64,000 bases of DNA from Catonia carolina (Eukaryota > Arthropoda > Insecta > Hemiptera > Achilidae). Position numbers and translations under genes: made by a program. The stretch is taken from contig JAQMRL010000003.1 of NCBI GenBank assembly GCA_035578175.1, positions 96,579,969-96,643,968 on the forward strand, in the 5' to 3' direction. Below are positions 47,180 through 55,537 of the stretch, piece after piece. Under the pieces are notes generated by a model. The model searched no databases and had not been told where the DNA came from. It saw only the letters and a list, made by a program, of their open reading frames with translations. Positions within the stretch are counted from its first letter, which is position 1, and each line of letters begins with the position of its first letter.

Positions 47180-48017
47180 CTTACGGATTAGGCGCTACGC
47201 CTGTTTCAGCCTCAAACCACATTTTCCTTGGTCTACCCAAGCTTCTTCTTCCAATTGGGCAATATTGCAATGCTTGAACCGTAACTTATTCACTTGTCAT
47301 TCTTGTGACATGATTTTTCCATCGAGTCCTACAACTGCTCAATTTGTCTAGGATGGTTTTCTCTACCTAGTTTTCTCCTGATGTCACTACTACGAATCTG
47401 ATCTCGTAGGGGCATTCCTTCACCGATCTCATGAATCTCATTTCAACGAGTTCTACTTTTCTTAATTGAGTAGTTTTTACCAAATAGCAATGTATATGTA
47501 TATGGTTGAACCATATAGCAGCAGGGGAACTGGCATACGTCATACATACGTGTTCTTGTATCTTTCGTTATTTTCTTTCTAAATACCTTATTAGTGAAGC
47601 CGCAAACGGTCTGAAATTTATTTACCCTTTTCAAAATTTCTTCATTACCTTCGTATGTGCCGTTGCAGCCCAGGTATGTGGTATGGGAAACTTGTTCCAA
47701 AATCTTGTCATTAAGCAGTATTTTCGAGCGAACTGGGTCTTTACCGGCGAAAGCCATTATTTTCGTTTTTCTTGCTGATATTTTCGTCTTATATTCCTTG
47801 CCAATATTCTTGAGGAGGAAAACAGATTTCTGTAAATCATCTTCTGAATTCTGTATTATTAGGCCTACCATATCATCTACATACGTTAGAGCGCTCAGAT
47901 AGAAATCCTGGGACATTTCATTACCTGAAGGAGCCTGCTGCTTCCATCGACGAATGGCATCTTCCATATAAATGGTATACAATGTTGGCGATAGACTACA
48001 TCCTTGCTTCTCACATC
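47180..48017 (-). pseudogene. LINE relic: RT from motif B to C-terminus
   Basis: The minus strand reads KQGCSLSPTLYTIYMEDAIR (motif B, about 48010-47950), then ALTYVDDMVGLIIQNSEDDL (catalytic box, YVDD), KISARKTKIMAFAGKDPVRS, VSHTTYLGCNGTYEGNEEIL and RVNKFQTVCGFTNKVFRKKI, ending near 47443. More decayed 3' sequence follows (CCAAGCTTCTTCTTCCAATT). It shares the KFQ-VCG and 3'-end blocks with the relic at 48490-48905, which establishes one lineage, distinct from Jockey. The 216-codon open frame at 48093-47443 is a hybrid: its first ~26 codons come from the adjacent SINE. Upstream RT motifs were not found beyond the SINE, so the copy is 5'-truncated at or near that point. Confidence 0.82.
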
Positions 48018-48198
48018 GCCGGCCGCATTGGCGCAGTTGGTAACGTGCTCGCCTCTCATCATGCGGTCTTGGGTTCGAATCCCATTCAGGCATGGCATTT
48101 TTTCATACGTTACAAAATATCATTTCATCCTTCACCGTCTGCATTAGCAGTAATTGCAGAACAGTCGGACGTTAAACAAAAAAAAAAGAAAAAAAGAA
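48018..48198 (+). mobile_element. Complete tRNA-derived SINE, Rep-D, with 11-bp target duplication
   Basis: The head reads GCCGGCCGCATTGGCGCAGT then TGGTAACGTGCTCGCCTCTC, with the B box GGGTTCGAATCCCATTCAGG. A short body follows, and the tail is (A)nG(A)n. The flanks are an exact 11-bp duplication CTTCTCACATC (48007-48017 and 48199-48209). It has inserted at the upstream edge of a LINE relic. Its A and B boxes fit an internal pol III promoter. A broken relative is at 19925-19978. Confidence 0.9.
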
Positions 48199-48209
48199 CT
48201 TCTCACATC

Positions 48210-48489
48210 ACATTTATTTAAATGAGCAATAAGTCTACATTAAAATTAAAGGTTAATGTAAATACAACTGAAGATACAGAGAAATAAATAGATAAAATCT
48301 TAAATATTGTATATATTAAACAAAATACATTTGTATAAGTTGAAAGTCGTAAATTTAGATAAAAAAGAGGACAGGTTCATGGACACCGATTGGAAAGATC
48401 AAGAAAAACATGGTAAAACCTTGGTCAAAACAGAACACAATACAACTGTAAGAAATTCGTTCTTATTCTATTAAACAAGGCTAAGGATA
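48210..48489. other. Spacer between two LINE relics
   Basis: AT-rich; no RT residues recognised. Confidence 0.4.
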
Positions 48490-48905
48490 AGCATGTTCCG
48501 AACTCACATACATCTAATATATTACGGATTAATCGTTACTCCTGTTCCAGCCTCAAACCACCTTTTTCTTGGTCTACCCAAGCTTCTTGTTGAAATTTTC
48601 ATTTCTTCTTCGATCTGCCAACATCTTTCTTTCCCTTTGGAGCAAACAATCGGAATTGCAGAGTTTATTAGTAAACTTGCGGTATTCTACGAGTATCTCG
48701 GTATTCTACGGTATTCTCGTAATCTTTCTGGATTTTCTGTTCGTATGACTTTGTAGTTGTCCATGCCTCACTTCCATGCATAATAACTGAGGTTGCCATA
48801 ACTTTATAGAATTTCAGTTTCATGTCTTTGCTAACTCTATTTCCCAAAGTTCTACTTAAGGCTCCACAAACACTTTGAAACTTGTTCTGCTTTTACTCTA
48901 CACTT
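48490..48905 (-). pseudogene. LINE relic, RT C-terminal region
   Basis: The minus strand reads NKFQSVCGA, LSRTLGNRVSKDMKLKFYKV and SVIMHGSEAWTTTKSYEQKI (about 48890-48720), then decays. The plus-strand frame at 48493-48756 is a shadow. The 3' segment shares CAAACCAC-TTTTCTTGGTCTACCCAAGC-like DNA (plus strand) with 47215-47240, linking it to the neighbouring relic at 47180-48017. The two are separated by 280 bp in the same orientation, so they could be two insertions or one rearranged element. Confidence 0.75.
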
Positions 48906-49519
48906 AAATCAAAACCAAATCCAATATCACATCTCTAGAATGATATCATCTACTGGTATCTTTGATTGAATTGAATACTTACCCCTAAATATATTTTATT
49001 AATGATAAATTTCTAGTCACAATCATTACATACTCTATACACCGTATGAACAGCTCACTGTAGGTTATCCTCTGTTGCCTGTACGATAAACAAATCCGAC
49101 ATCAACTTCTTAATGCAAATCACATCCTTTTTAATATCAACAATTATTTGTATTCATAATTTTTCTCTAGTAGAAGTCTCGATCCACAATTTCAGTTTGA
49201 ATCCATAATTTTTTGTAGATGTCAACAATAGTTTGTATCCTGATGAGGAGTGTGTTTAGTGACATATCACGAGTATCAAGTGTAGTCATCCGCAAATAAA
49301 ACTGCATTACAAAAGTTTTTTTAACTATTTTTCTAGTAACTGATTAACTGGGCTAACGCTGCGTTTCCTAATTTTAAAAAATAAAGTTCACAAATTCATG
49401 TTTATATTAATAATTGTTCGCCACAAAATATATGAGTTAACCCAACTACAACTGGATACAGTGATAATATCCTAGTTTAGTAAAGAATAATCTGTTTAAG
49501 TTTAGTTGAATAGATTTAT
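48906..49519. other. Unassigned stretch
   Basis: No supported feature; possible further LINE decay just after 48905. Confidence 0.35.
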
Positions 49520-49785
49520 AATGTATATTTGTCATCAGTCTCTCGACTGGTTTGATGCAGTTCTCCAAGCTATTCTATCTTGCGTAAGTCGTTTCATATC
49601 TACATACCTGTTAACCCCTACATCTTTTGTAATTTGCTTTAAATATTTTAACTTTTGCCTCCTCTTACGATTCACTCCCTCAATATTACCCTCCATTATT
49701 GATAGACCAATACCTGGGTGTCTTAAAATATGTCCCACTAGCCTATCCCTTCTTCTGGTAAGATGTTTCCATATAGGCTACTTCT
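49520..49785 (-). pseudogene. LINE relic, C-terminal GHILRHPG region
   Basis: The minus strand reads MGHILRHPGIGLSIMEGNIE, GVNRKRRQKLKYLKQI, DVGVNRYVDMKRLTQDRI and AWRTASNQSRD, ending in a stop. The arrangement GH-LR...EG-I-G-R-RR-R-KYL-QI...Y--MKRL-QDR--WR is the typical C-terminus of an arthropod non-LTR lineage not otherwise seen in this window. The frame is uninterrupted for 67 codons, so this fragment is comparatively young. The plus-strand frame over it is a shadow. The rest of the element is missing, probably through 5' truncation. Confidence 0.75.
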
Positions 49786-50866
49786 TTTAAAAGTAATATA
49801 AGTGATTAATTTATTTTAATTTTTGAAATTACGAAAAACCACTAAAAAAAATAATAAATTGAAATCTTCATAAAAATAATGACCCAAAGAAACTTAAATT
49901 TTAGGTATGTCATGAATATTCTATTAACTATTATTATATAAAAAACGGTTTCAACTCTCTCGTTTGGTTGTAGTTGCTGTGAAATTATGAGGTACCCAAA
50001 AGTTACAAGACTCAAATATTTCACAAATATGTGTTTAGTGACAAATCTTAATTTTCTTAATGAGTCAAGTCAGTATTCAGTGTTTCATCTGAAGAATGGA
50101 AGGGTGGAGTTTAATGGAACTTTCTAACATAATGATTTAGTTTTTAATCTTGTGATTGTACACCCTTAAGCTTTTAGATACGATATCGTTAAAGTTGATT
50201 CATCAAATTATCTATGAGGATGTATAGGATTTCTTTAAGTTTAGTGACGTCGTTAAAGGTTGGATAAGTTGAAAAATAAAGAAACTGCAAGGTAAGGAAT
50301 ATCAAGTGTGTTGTTTGTGGCGCGGTGACAATGACGACAATGATATCGAAGATTAGCATCATCAAGCACCGCTGCCGCTCCCTGATGGAGTTTCCAGTCG
50401 AACTGAGGGGGTGGGTAGTTAGATTGAGAATACAGTTCCGCGGGGTTTAGAAAAAGAAAGAACGATGACAAAACGACGGGAGGAACTTTGGAGCGAAGGT
50501 TCGATCACATTTTAATGAGAACGACTCGACTCACAGTCATTTTTCTTCATGTTTTGTCGCACTCAGATAAAGTTTCCCCCTAGAGTGCGAGGAGATAACT
50601 TCTTCTCTTTTCAGACAAAGACGATCAAACTTCCCCTAAAGTGCATTCAAATGGACGAGTCAAAGTGAAGTGAGAGCTTCGGATTCGTCACGGACTTCTA
50701 CCCTTTCTAAAAACAACTTCTATTCTATTCTGTTGTCTTCGTTCATGAGAGACTGAATAAATAAAATTTGTGTATGCAAACTGGATTATCTCAGAACGTA
50801 ACCCAACTTTTTACTGATATATCAAATTAATTTTTTTATCCTCAATTTTTTATGTCATACAGATAA
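49786..50866. other. Unassigned stretch with GC-richer patch
   Basis: GC rises at about 50300-50720. No splice or coding signal is convincing; the 72-residue minus-strand frame (50253-50471) has no recognised domain. It could be a host promoter or exon region, but nothing proves it. Confidence 0.35.
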
Positions 50867-51085
50867 GACTTCCGGTTTAGTTTCAGCACTAGCAACACGT
50901 ATATTTTCTTGTGGTACTAATTGTTCGATTATAATTTAATTTTGATTTTGTTATTGTTCATTGTTTGTGCAGAGTGACTCTAATATGTAAGTGAACCGTA
51001 TTTTGAAATGTTTACCGGGAGGGTAAGCAATTACTAATAGGTTTTTTTTAAATTAATTAGTTTAGAGCAAACATAACCTTCCAAT

Positions 51086-52422
51086 ATGGAAGTTGTACAA
51101 AATGGCGAAAAAGACATGTTTGACGTTGAAATTGAGTCGGCCCTGTCAGCTGATCAAATTCAAAAGAAATCAGCTGTTAGAGATCCTAGATTTCGCGCTT
51201 CTTCTGTCAATATGCAACTTGATGTTAACAGCAGCTGTGATTTAATAAATTCTCTGACTGAAATTGCTACTTGGCAACAAGTTGGTAAAAGTAAATTTAA
51301 TAACAGAAAGAGAGTTAGTTCTGACAAAAGTAATGAAAAAAATAAAGTAACGAAATTAGATGAAAATAGTGGTAGCCCTATTTTAAGTCGAAATAAATTC
51401 AGCGTCTTAACTGAATTACACATAGATAACGTAAACAATGTATCTGACTCGAAGAAAAGTGAACCTAATCCGCCTCCAATTTTTGTGCCAGGTGTAGAAA
51501 ATATTAATGATTTAGTTAGAGAACTTGAAAATATTATTGCAAAAGATGATTTCTTTTTGAAAATAGTTAATCGTGATAGTATAAAAGTAAATACAAAGAA
51601 TTTAGCGGCTCATGAGAATGTTGTTTACATGTTTAAGCAGCGCCAAATACAGTTTCACACTTATCAACCACGTCAAAAAAGGGCGTATCGGGTCGTCTTA
51701 CGCAATGTGCATCATTCGGTAGCAACTGATGAAATTGCCGATGCGATTACTCAGTACGGGCACACCGTTAGAAATATTTCCCCATTAAACACAGGGAAAC
51801 AAGACAACCGCTTTCATTGTTTTATGTGGAACTTGAACCTAAAGATAATAATAAAGACATTTTTGGAATAGAATTTTTGCTTAATATGAAAGTTAAGTTC
51901 GAACCACCTTACAAAAAGCGAAACGATATTCCACAGTGCAAGCGTTGTCAACGCTTTTTCCATACCGAAAAGTATTGTCAGCGTGAACCGAGGTGCGTTA
52001 AGTGTGGAGACAACCACAGTACGATTTTCTGTACTATTTCGAAAAATGAACCAGCTACATGTATTCATTGCGGAAATAATCATCCTGCAAGTTATAAGGG
52101 CTGCCGGGTTTTTCAGGAGATTATTAAGTCCAGATCTTCTGCGGTACCTGCCAAACGGTCTAATGCCGTCAAAACTCCCGTTAATGAGGTCGGCAATAAA
52201 GATACCAGAACGCGTTCAGTAGTTTCAGGTATGAGTTATTCTCAAGCAGTTAAGAAAAATCATTCTGTCGACAATTGTGCTCATGACAATCAGCAGGGTC
52301 CTGATATAGCATCCGTTATGCAACGTGCGTTTACACGGTTTGAATTATTTTTGTCAAAGCAGGCGGAACAAATAACAACATTGATTAACTTATTAACTGC
52401 CGTTATAAATAAATTAAAATGA
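51086..52422 (+). pseudogene. Jockey ORF1, gag-like nucleic-acid-binding protein, one frameshift
   Basis: Begins at ATG 51086 (MEVVQNGEKDMFDVEIESAL). The N-terminal ~130 residues are polar and charged. Then comes the conserved segment PPPIFVPGVENINDLV (about residue 130), followed by DSIKVNTKNL and FHTYQPRQKRAYRVVLR, the block shared by Jockey ORF1 proteins. At the C run 51780-51783 the reading passes from one frame to another, consistent with a one-base loss. After it PLSLFYVELEP continues the family pattern. Three zinc knuckles follow: C-X2-C-X4-H-X4-C (CKRCQRFFHTEKYC), C-X2-C-X3-H-X4-C (CVKCGDNHSTIFC) and C-X2-C-X3-H-X6-C. The whole would be ~445 residues. ORF1 proteins bind the element's RNA and form the RNP. 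The stop overlaps the ORF2 start. A sequencing error in the homopolymer is possible. Confidence 0.88.
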
Positions 52423-55109
52423 AATATTTTTATACTATAGCAGTGTGGAATGCGAACGGTTTGATACAACGCCGTCACGAAATAGAAGTATTTTTAAATG
52501 AAAATAAAATAGATGTGTTGCTTGTATCAGAAACCCATTTTACTGAACGGCACTATATACGACTTTTAAATTACAGCATATATGTCACCACTCATCCCGA
52601 TAATAGGGCGCACGCAGGAACGGCTGTGATTATACGAAATTCGATTAAACACTTTGAGCTTCCTAAATATAGAACAGATCATATTCAGGCAACAAGCGTT
52701 TGTATTACAGACTGGGCTGGAGATTTAACTTTAACATCTGTTTACTGCCCGCCTCGGCATAACATTAGCAAAGATCAATTTCAAGAATTTTTCAACACAT
52801 TAGGTGCAAGATTTTTAGCTGGAGGAGATTATAATTCTAAGCATACGTTTTGGGGCTCGAGACTTATCAATCCAAGAGGCAGGGAATTGTACAAAACAGT
52901 TCAAATTAATAACCTTAACACTTTATCCTCTGGTGAGCCTACATATTGGCCGACTGATAGACGTAAGTTACCAGATTTATTGGACTTTGTAGTTACCAAA
53001 GGTATTTCTAACAATTACCTTGCGGTACGCTCCAGTCAGGATCTGTCTTCAGATCATACGCCTATATTAGTCACGGTCAGCACAACAGTACTGTGTTCTG
53101 AAAAACCTTTTAAATTTTGTAGTAGGAGAACTGACTGGTGTAATTTTCGTAACGTATTACAATCAGACATCCAACTTAATATTACTTTACAAACGTCAGA
53201 TGATATTGAAAATTCTGTAGAAATCCTTAATGAGGCCATCCAGACCGCTTCTTGGCAGTCAACACCTGAAGTAAAAGCTACGACCAAGTACTTGGACTAT
53301 CCTACAGCGATTAAGGAGATGATTGTGCAGAAACGCCGATTAAGACGTTTATGGCAGTATTCTCGTCACCCGCAGGATAGAACCAACTTCAACAGAGCTG
53401 CACGTGAACTAAAGGAGATGATCCTGAATGTAAAAGAAGAAACGTTTAATGATTATATTCAGAATCTAAGTCCCACGGCTGATACAGATTACTCCCTGTG
53501 GAAGGCGACTAAAAGGTTTAAACAGCCTTGCCGGCCTATTCCACCGTTAAAGAATGAGAACAATGATTGGGCTAGAAGTGATGGTGACAAGGCGCTTCTA
53601 TTTGCAGATCACTTGGAGCAGCGTTTTCAGCCCCATGATGTGCAATGTGACCCGGCACAGGAAGCAGAAATTTTAAGGTCGGTAGTAATGGACCCGCAGC
53701 AGCGACACCACCATTTGGAACGGGTTACAGTTCGTGAAGTTAAGCGTGCGATTTCTGAATTGCATCCTCAGAAAACCCCAGGATACGATCTCATTACAGG
53801 GAGGATGTTACAGGAATTACCGAGAAAAGCCCTGGTAATGCTTACTATGATAATTAATGCTGTGATCCGCTTAGGATATTTTCCTAGCCAGTGGAAGGTA
53901 GCAAAGATTATCATGATATTGAAGCCAGGTAAATCGGAAAATGAGGTCTCCTCGTATCGTCCTATTAGACTACTCCCGGTGATGTCAAAGGTTTTTGAAA
54001 GAATATGTCTGAAGCGGTTGAAACTAGTTATAGAAGATCGTCATCTTATTCCGGACCATCAGTTTGGGTTTCGGCAGCAGCATAGTACCATAGAGCAAGT
54101 GCATCGATTGACAAGCGTCATCCGTGAATGTTTAGAGGAAAAGAAGTACTGTTCGACTGTTCTGTTAGACGTTGTTCAAGCATTTGATAGAGTCTGGCAT
54201 CCTGGTCTACTCCATAAATTAAAAGCTGTGTTTCCGGAGAATCTGTACAGTGTTCTGGTTTCGTATCTTAACAAGCGGTTATTTCAAGTCCGGGTTGGAA
54301 ATCACTTAACGGGTTTGAAAGAGATCAAGGTGGGTGTTCCGCAAGGAAGCGTTCTGGGACCAATTTTATATGTTCTGTTCACAGCTGATTTGCCTGTCCT
54401 TGAAAATGTAATCATTGCCACCTTTGCTGACGATACAGCAATAATGTCATGTGATGCAGACCCAACTATTGCGACACGCAGAGTGCAGATATATTTAAGT
54501 GAGCTGGAAATCTGGCTGACAAAGTGGAAGATCAAGGTGAACGAGGGCAAATCTACGCATGTAACGTTTACTACCAGAAGGGCAACTTGTCCTCCTGTCC
54601 AACTGAATGGCAAGGATATTCCACAGGCAAAAGATGTAAAATATTTAGGAATGTATTTAGATAGAGGTCTGACTTGGCGCAAACACATTCAGATGAAAAG
54701 GAAACAGCTGGATTTAACATTTAGGAAGATGTATTGGCTCGTTGGTAGGCGTTCTCAGCTTTCGATTGACAACAAACTACTTTTGTACAAATCCATGCTG
54801 AAGCCGATTTGGACCTACGGAATTCAGTTATGGGGGACAGCATCAACTTCAAACATCGAGATTCTGCAACGGTTTCAATCAAAAGTTCTGCGGATCATAC
54901 TGAATGCACCGTGGTATATTACCAATGCCGATATACATCGTGATATGGATGTGCAAACGGTACAAGAAGAAATACGAAGTTTCAGTTGCAAATACATCGA
55001 ACGTCTAAACAACCACGTAAATCACTTAGCACTGAATCTCTTAGACAACAGTATTGATGTCAATAGACTAAAACGTGCTACAGTACTGGATCTCCCAGGG
55101 CGATTCTAA
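52419..55109 (+). CDS. Jockey ORF2: apurinic-like endonuclease plus reverse transcriptase
   Basis: Intact 896-codon frame. The ATG is shared with the ORF1 stop (ATGA), which fixes the start. Residues 1-220 are the APE-like endonuclease, which nicks the target: WNANG (N11), SETH (E38), GGDYNSKH (D137, N139), LPDLLDF (D189) and SDHTP (D212, H213). Residues about 480-760 are the RT: YRPIRLLP (513-520), DHQFGFRQQHST, motif A LLDVVQAFD (D584), motif B GVPQGSVLGP (639-648), catalytic FADD (669-672) and KYLGMYLD (741-748). The C-terminal part has KPIWTYGIQLWGTA and ends LDLPGRF. All key catalytic residues are present. It would prime reverse transcription at the nicked target in the nucleus. One oddity: R replaces the usual S in YRPISLLP. 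Translation likely depends on reinitiation after ORF1. Confidence 0.93.
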   Translation: MKYFYTIAVWNANGLIQRRHEIEVFLNENKIDVLLVSETHFTERHYIRLLNYSIYVTTHPDNRAHAGTAVIIRNSIKHFELPKYRTDHIQATSVCITDWAGDLTLTSVYCPPRHNISKDQFQEFFNTLGARFLAGGDYNSKHTFWGSRLINPRGRELYKTVQINNLNTLSSGEPTYWPTDRRKLPDLLDFVVTKGISNNYLAVRSSQDLSSDHTPILVTVSTTVLCSEKPFKFCSRRTDWCNFRNVLQSDIQLNITLQTSDDIENSVEILNEAIQTASWQSTPEVKATTKYLDYPTAIKEMIVQKRRLRRLWQYSRHPQDRTNFNRAARELKEMILNVKEETFNDYIQNLSPTADTDYSLWKATKRFKQPCRPIPPLKNENNDWARSDGDKALLFADHLEQRFQPHDVQCDPAQEAEILRSVVMDPQQRHHHLERVTVREVKRAISELHPQKTPGYDLITGRMLQELPRKALVMLTMIINAVIRLGYFPSQWKVAKIIMILKPGKSENEVSSYRPIRLLPVMSKVFERICLKRLKLVIEDRHLIPDHQFGFRQQHSTIEQVHRLTSVIRECLEEKKYCSTVLLDVVQAFDRVWHPGLLHKLKAVFPENLYSVLVSYLNKRLFQVRVGNHLTGLKEIKVGVPQGSVLGPILYVLFTADLPVLENVIIATFADDTAIMSCDADPTIATRRVQIYLSELEIWLTKWKIKVNEGKSTHVTFTTRRATCPPVQLNGKDIPQAKDVKYLGMYLDRGLTWRKHIQMKRKQLDLTFRKMYWLVGRRSQLSIDNKLLLYKSMLKPIWTYGIQLWGTASTSNIEILQRFQSKVLRIILNAPWYITNADIHRDMDVQTVQEEIRSFSCKYIERLNNHVNHLALNLLDNSIDVNRLKRATVLDLPGRF

Positions 55110-55537
55110 TAGTGTGATTTTAAAGTGTTGTAAATATTATAATGTTAGTATTATGTAGATGCCTGTCGTGTTTGAGTGTGAATGTTGTGAACAACTGAAT
55201 GAACGTTTTAAATTATCTCCAGAAAAGTTAGGTGTACATATATTTCGAAATCATGTGTTTATTATTTATTACTTATTTGTTTTTCGTTTTACAGGAGGTT
55301 TTGTTTATTTTTTTATTTTTTATTTATTTATTTAAAAAAGCACTATCTAATTTTGATTGTAAATATTAATTAAGAACGGTATAATATGTTTTTAATGTTA
55401 TAGCCTAATTCGTTAATTACACCAGTGGGTTGTAATTTTTCATGAGTTATATCTATTTGATAAGTTGCATTTATTGTTATTTATAACAGATTATGCATAA
55501 AAAAAAGTAATATGAAAAAAAAAAATAATACAGATAA

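Larger units (their letters stand above)
50867..55527 (+). mobile_element. Full-length Jockey-clade non-LTR retrotransposon
   Basis: The ~4.66-kb element has a 219-bp 5'UTR starting GACTTCCGGTTTAGTTTCAG, ORF1 (zinc-knuckle protein, one frameshift), ORF2 (endonuclease-RT, intact) and a ~415-bp 3'UTR with an A-rich tail. A 10-bp direct repeat ATACAGATAA flanks it (50857-50866 and 55528-55537), interpreted as the target-site duplication. Length, order and motifs fit the Jockey clade (usual length about 4.5-5 kb). Jockey elements are transcribed from an internal pol II promoter in the 5'UTR; I see no strict consensus there. The duplication lies in AT-rich DNA, so its support is good but not absolute. 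Confidence 0.82.

Noticed and set aside
47895..48221. Several open frames around the SINE at 48.0 kb
   Set aside because: Created by SINE and LINE fusion; the B-box codons (RTQD/NSNP) are a known type of SINE shadow.
52290..54688. Minus-strand open frames inside the Jockey element (52290-52478, 53054-53287, 54302-54688)
   Set aside because: Shadows of the ORF1/ORF2 coding strand.
50979..55516. Alternative Jockey boundaries using a 7-bp TAATATG match
   Set aside because: Shorter and lower complexity than the 10-bp ATACAGATAA pair, and it would leave a 5'UTR of only about 100 bp.
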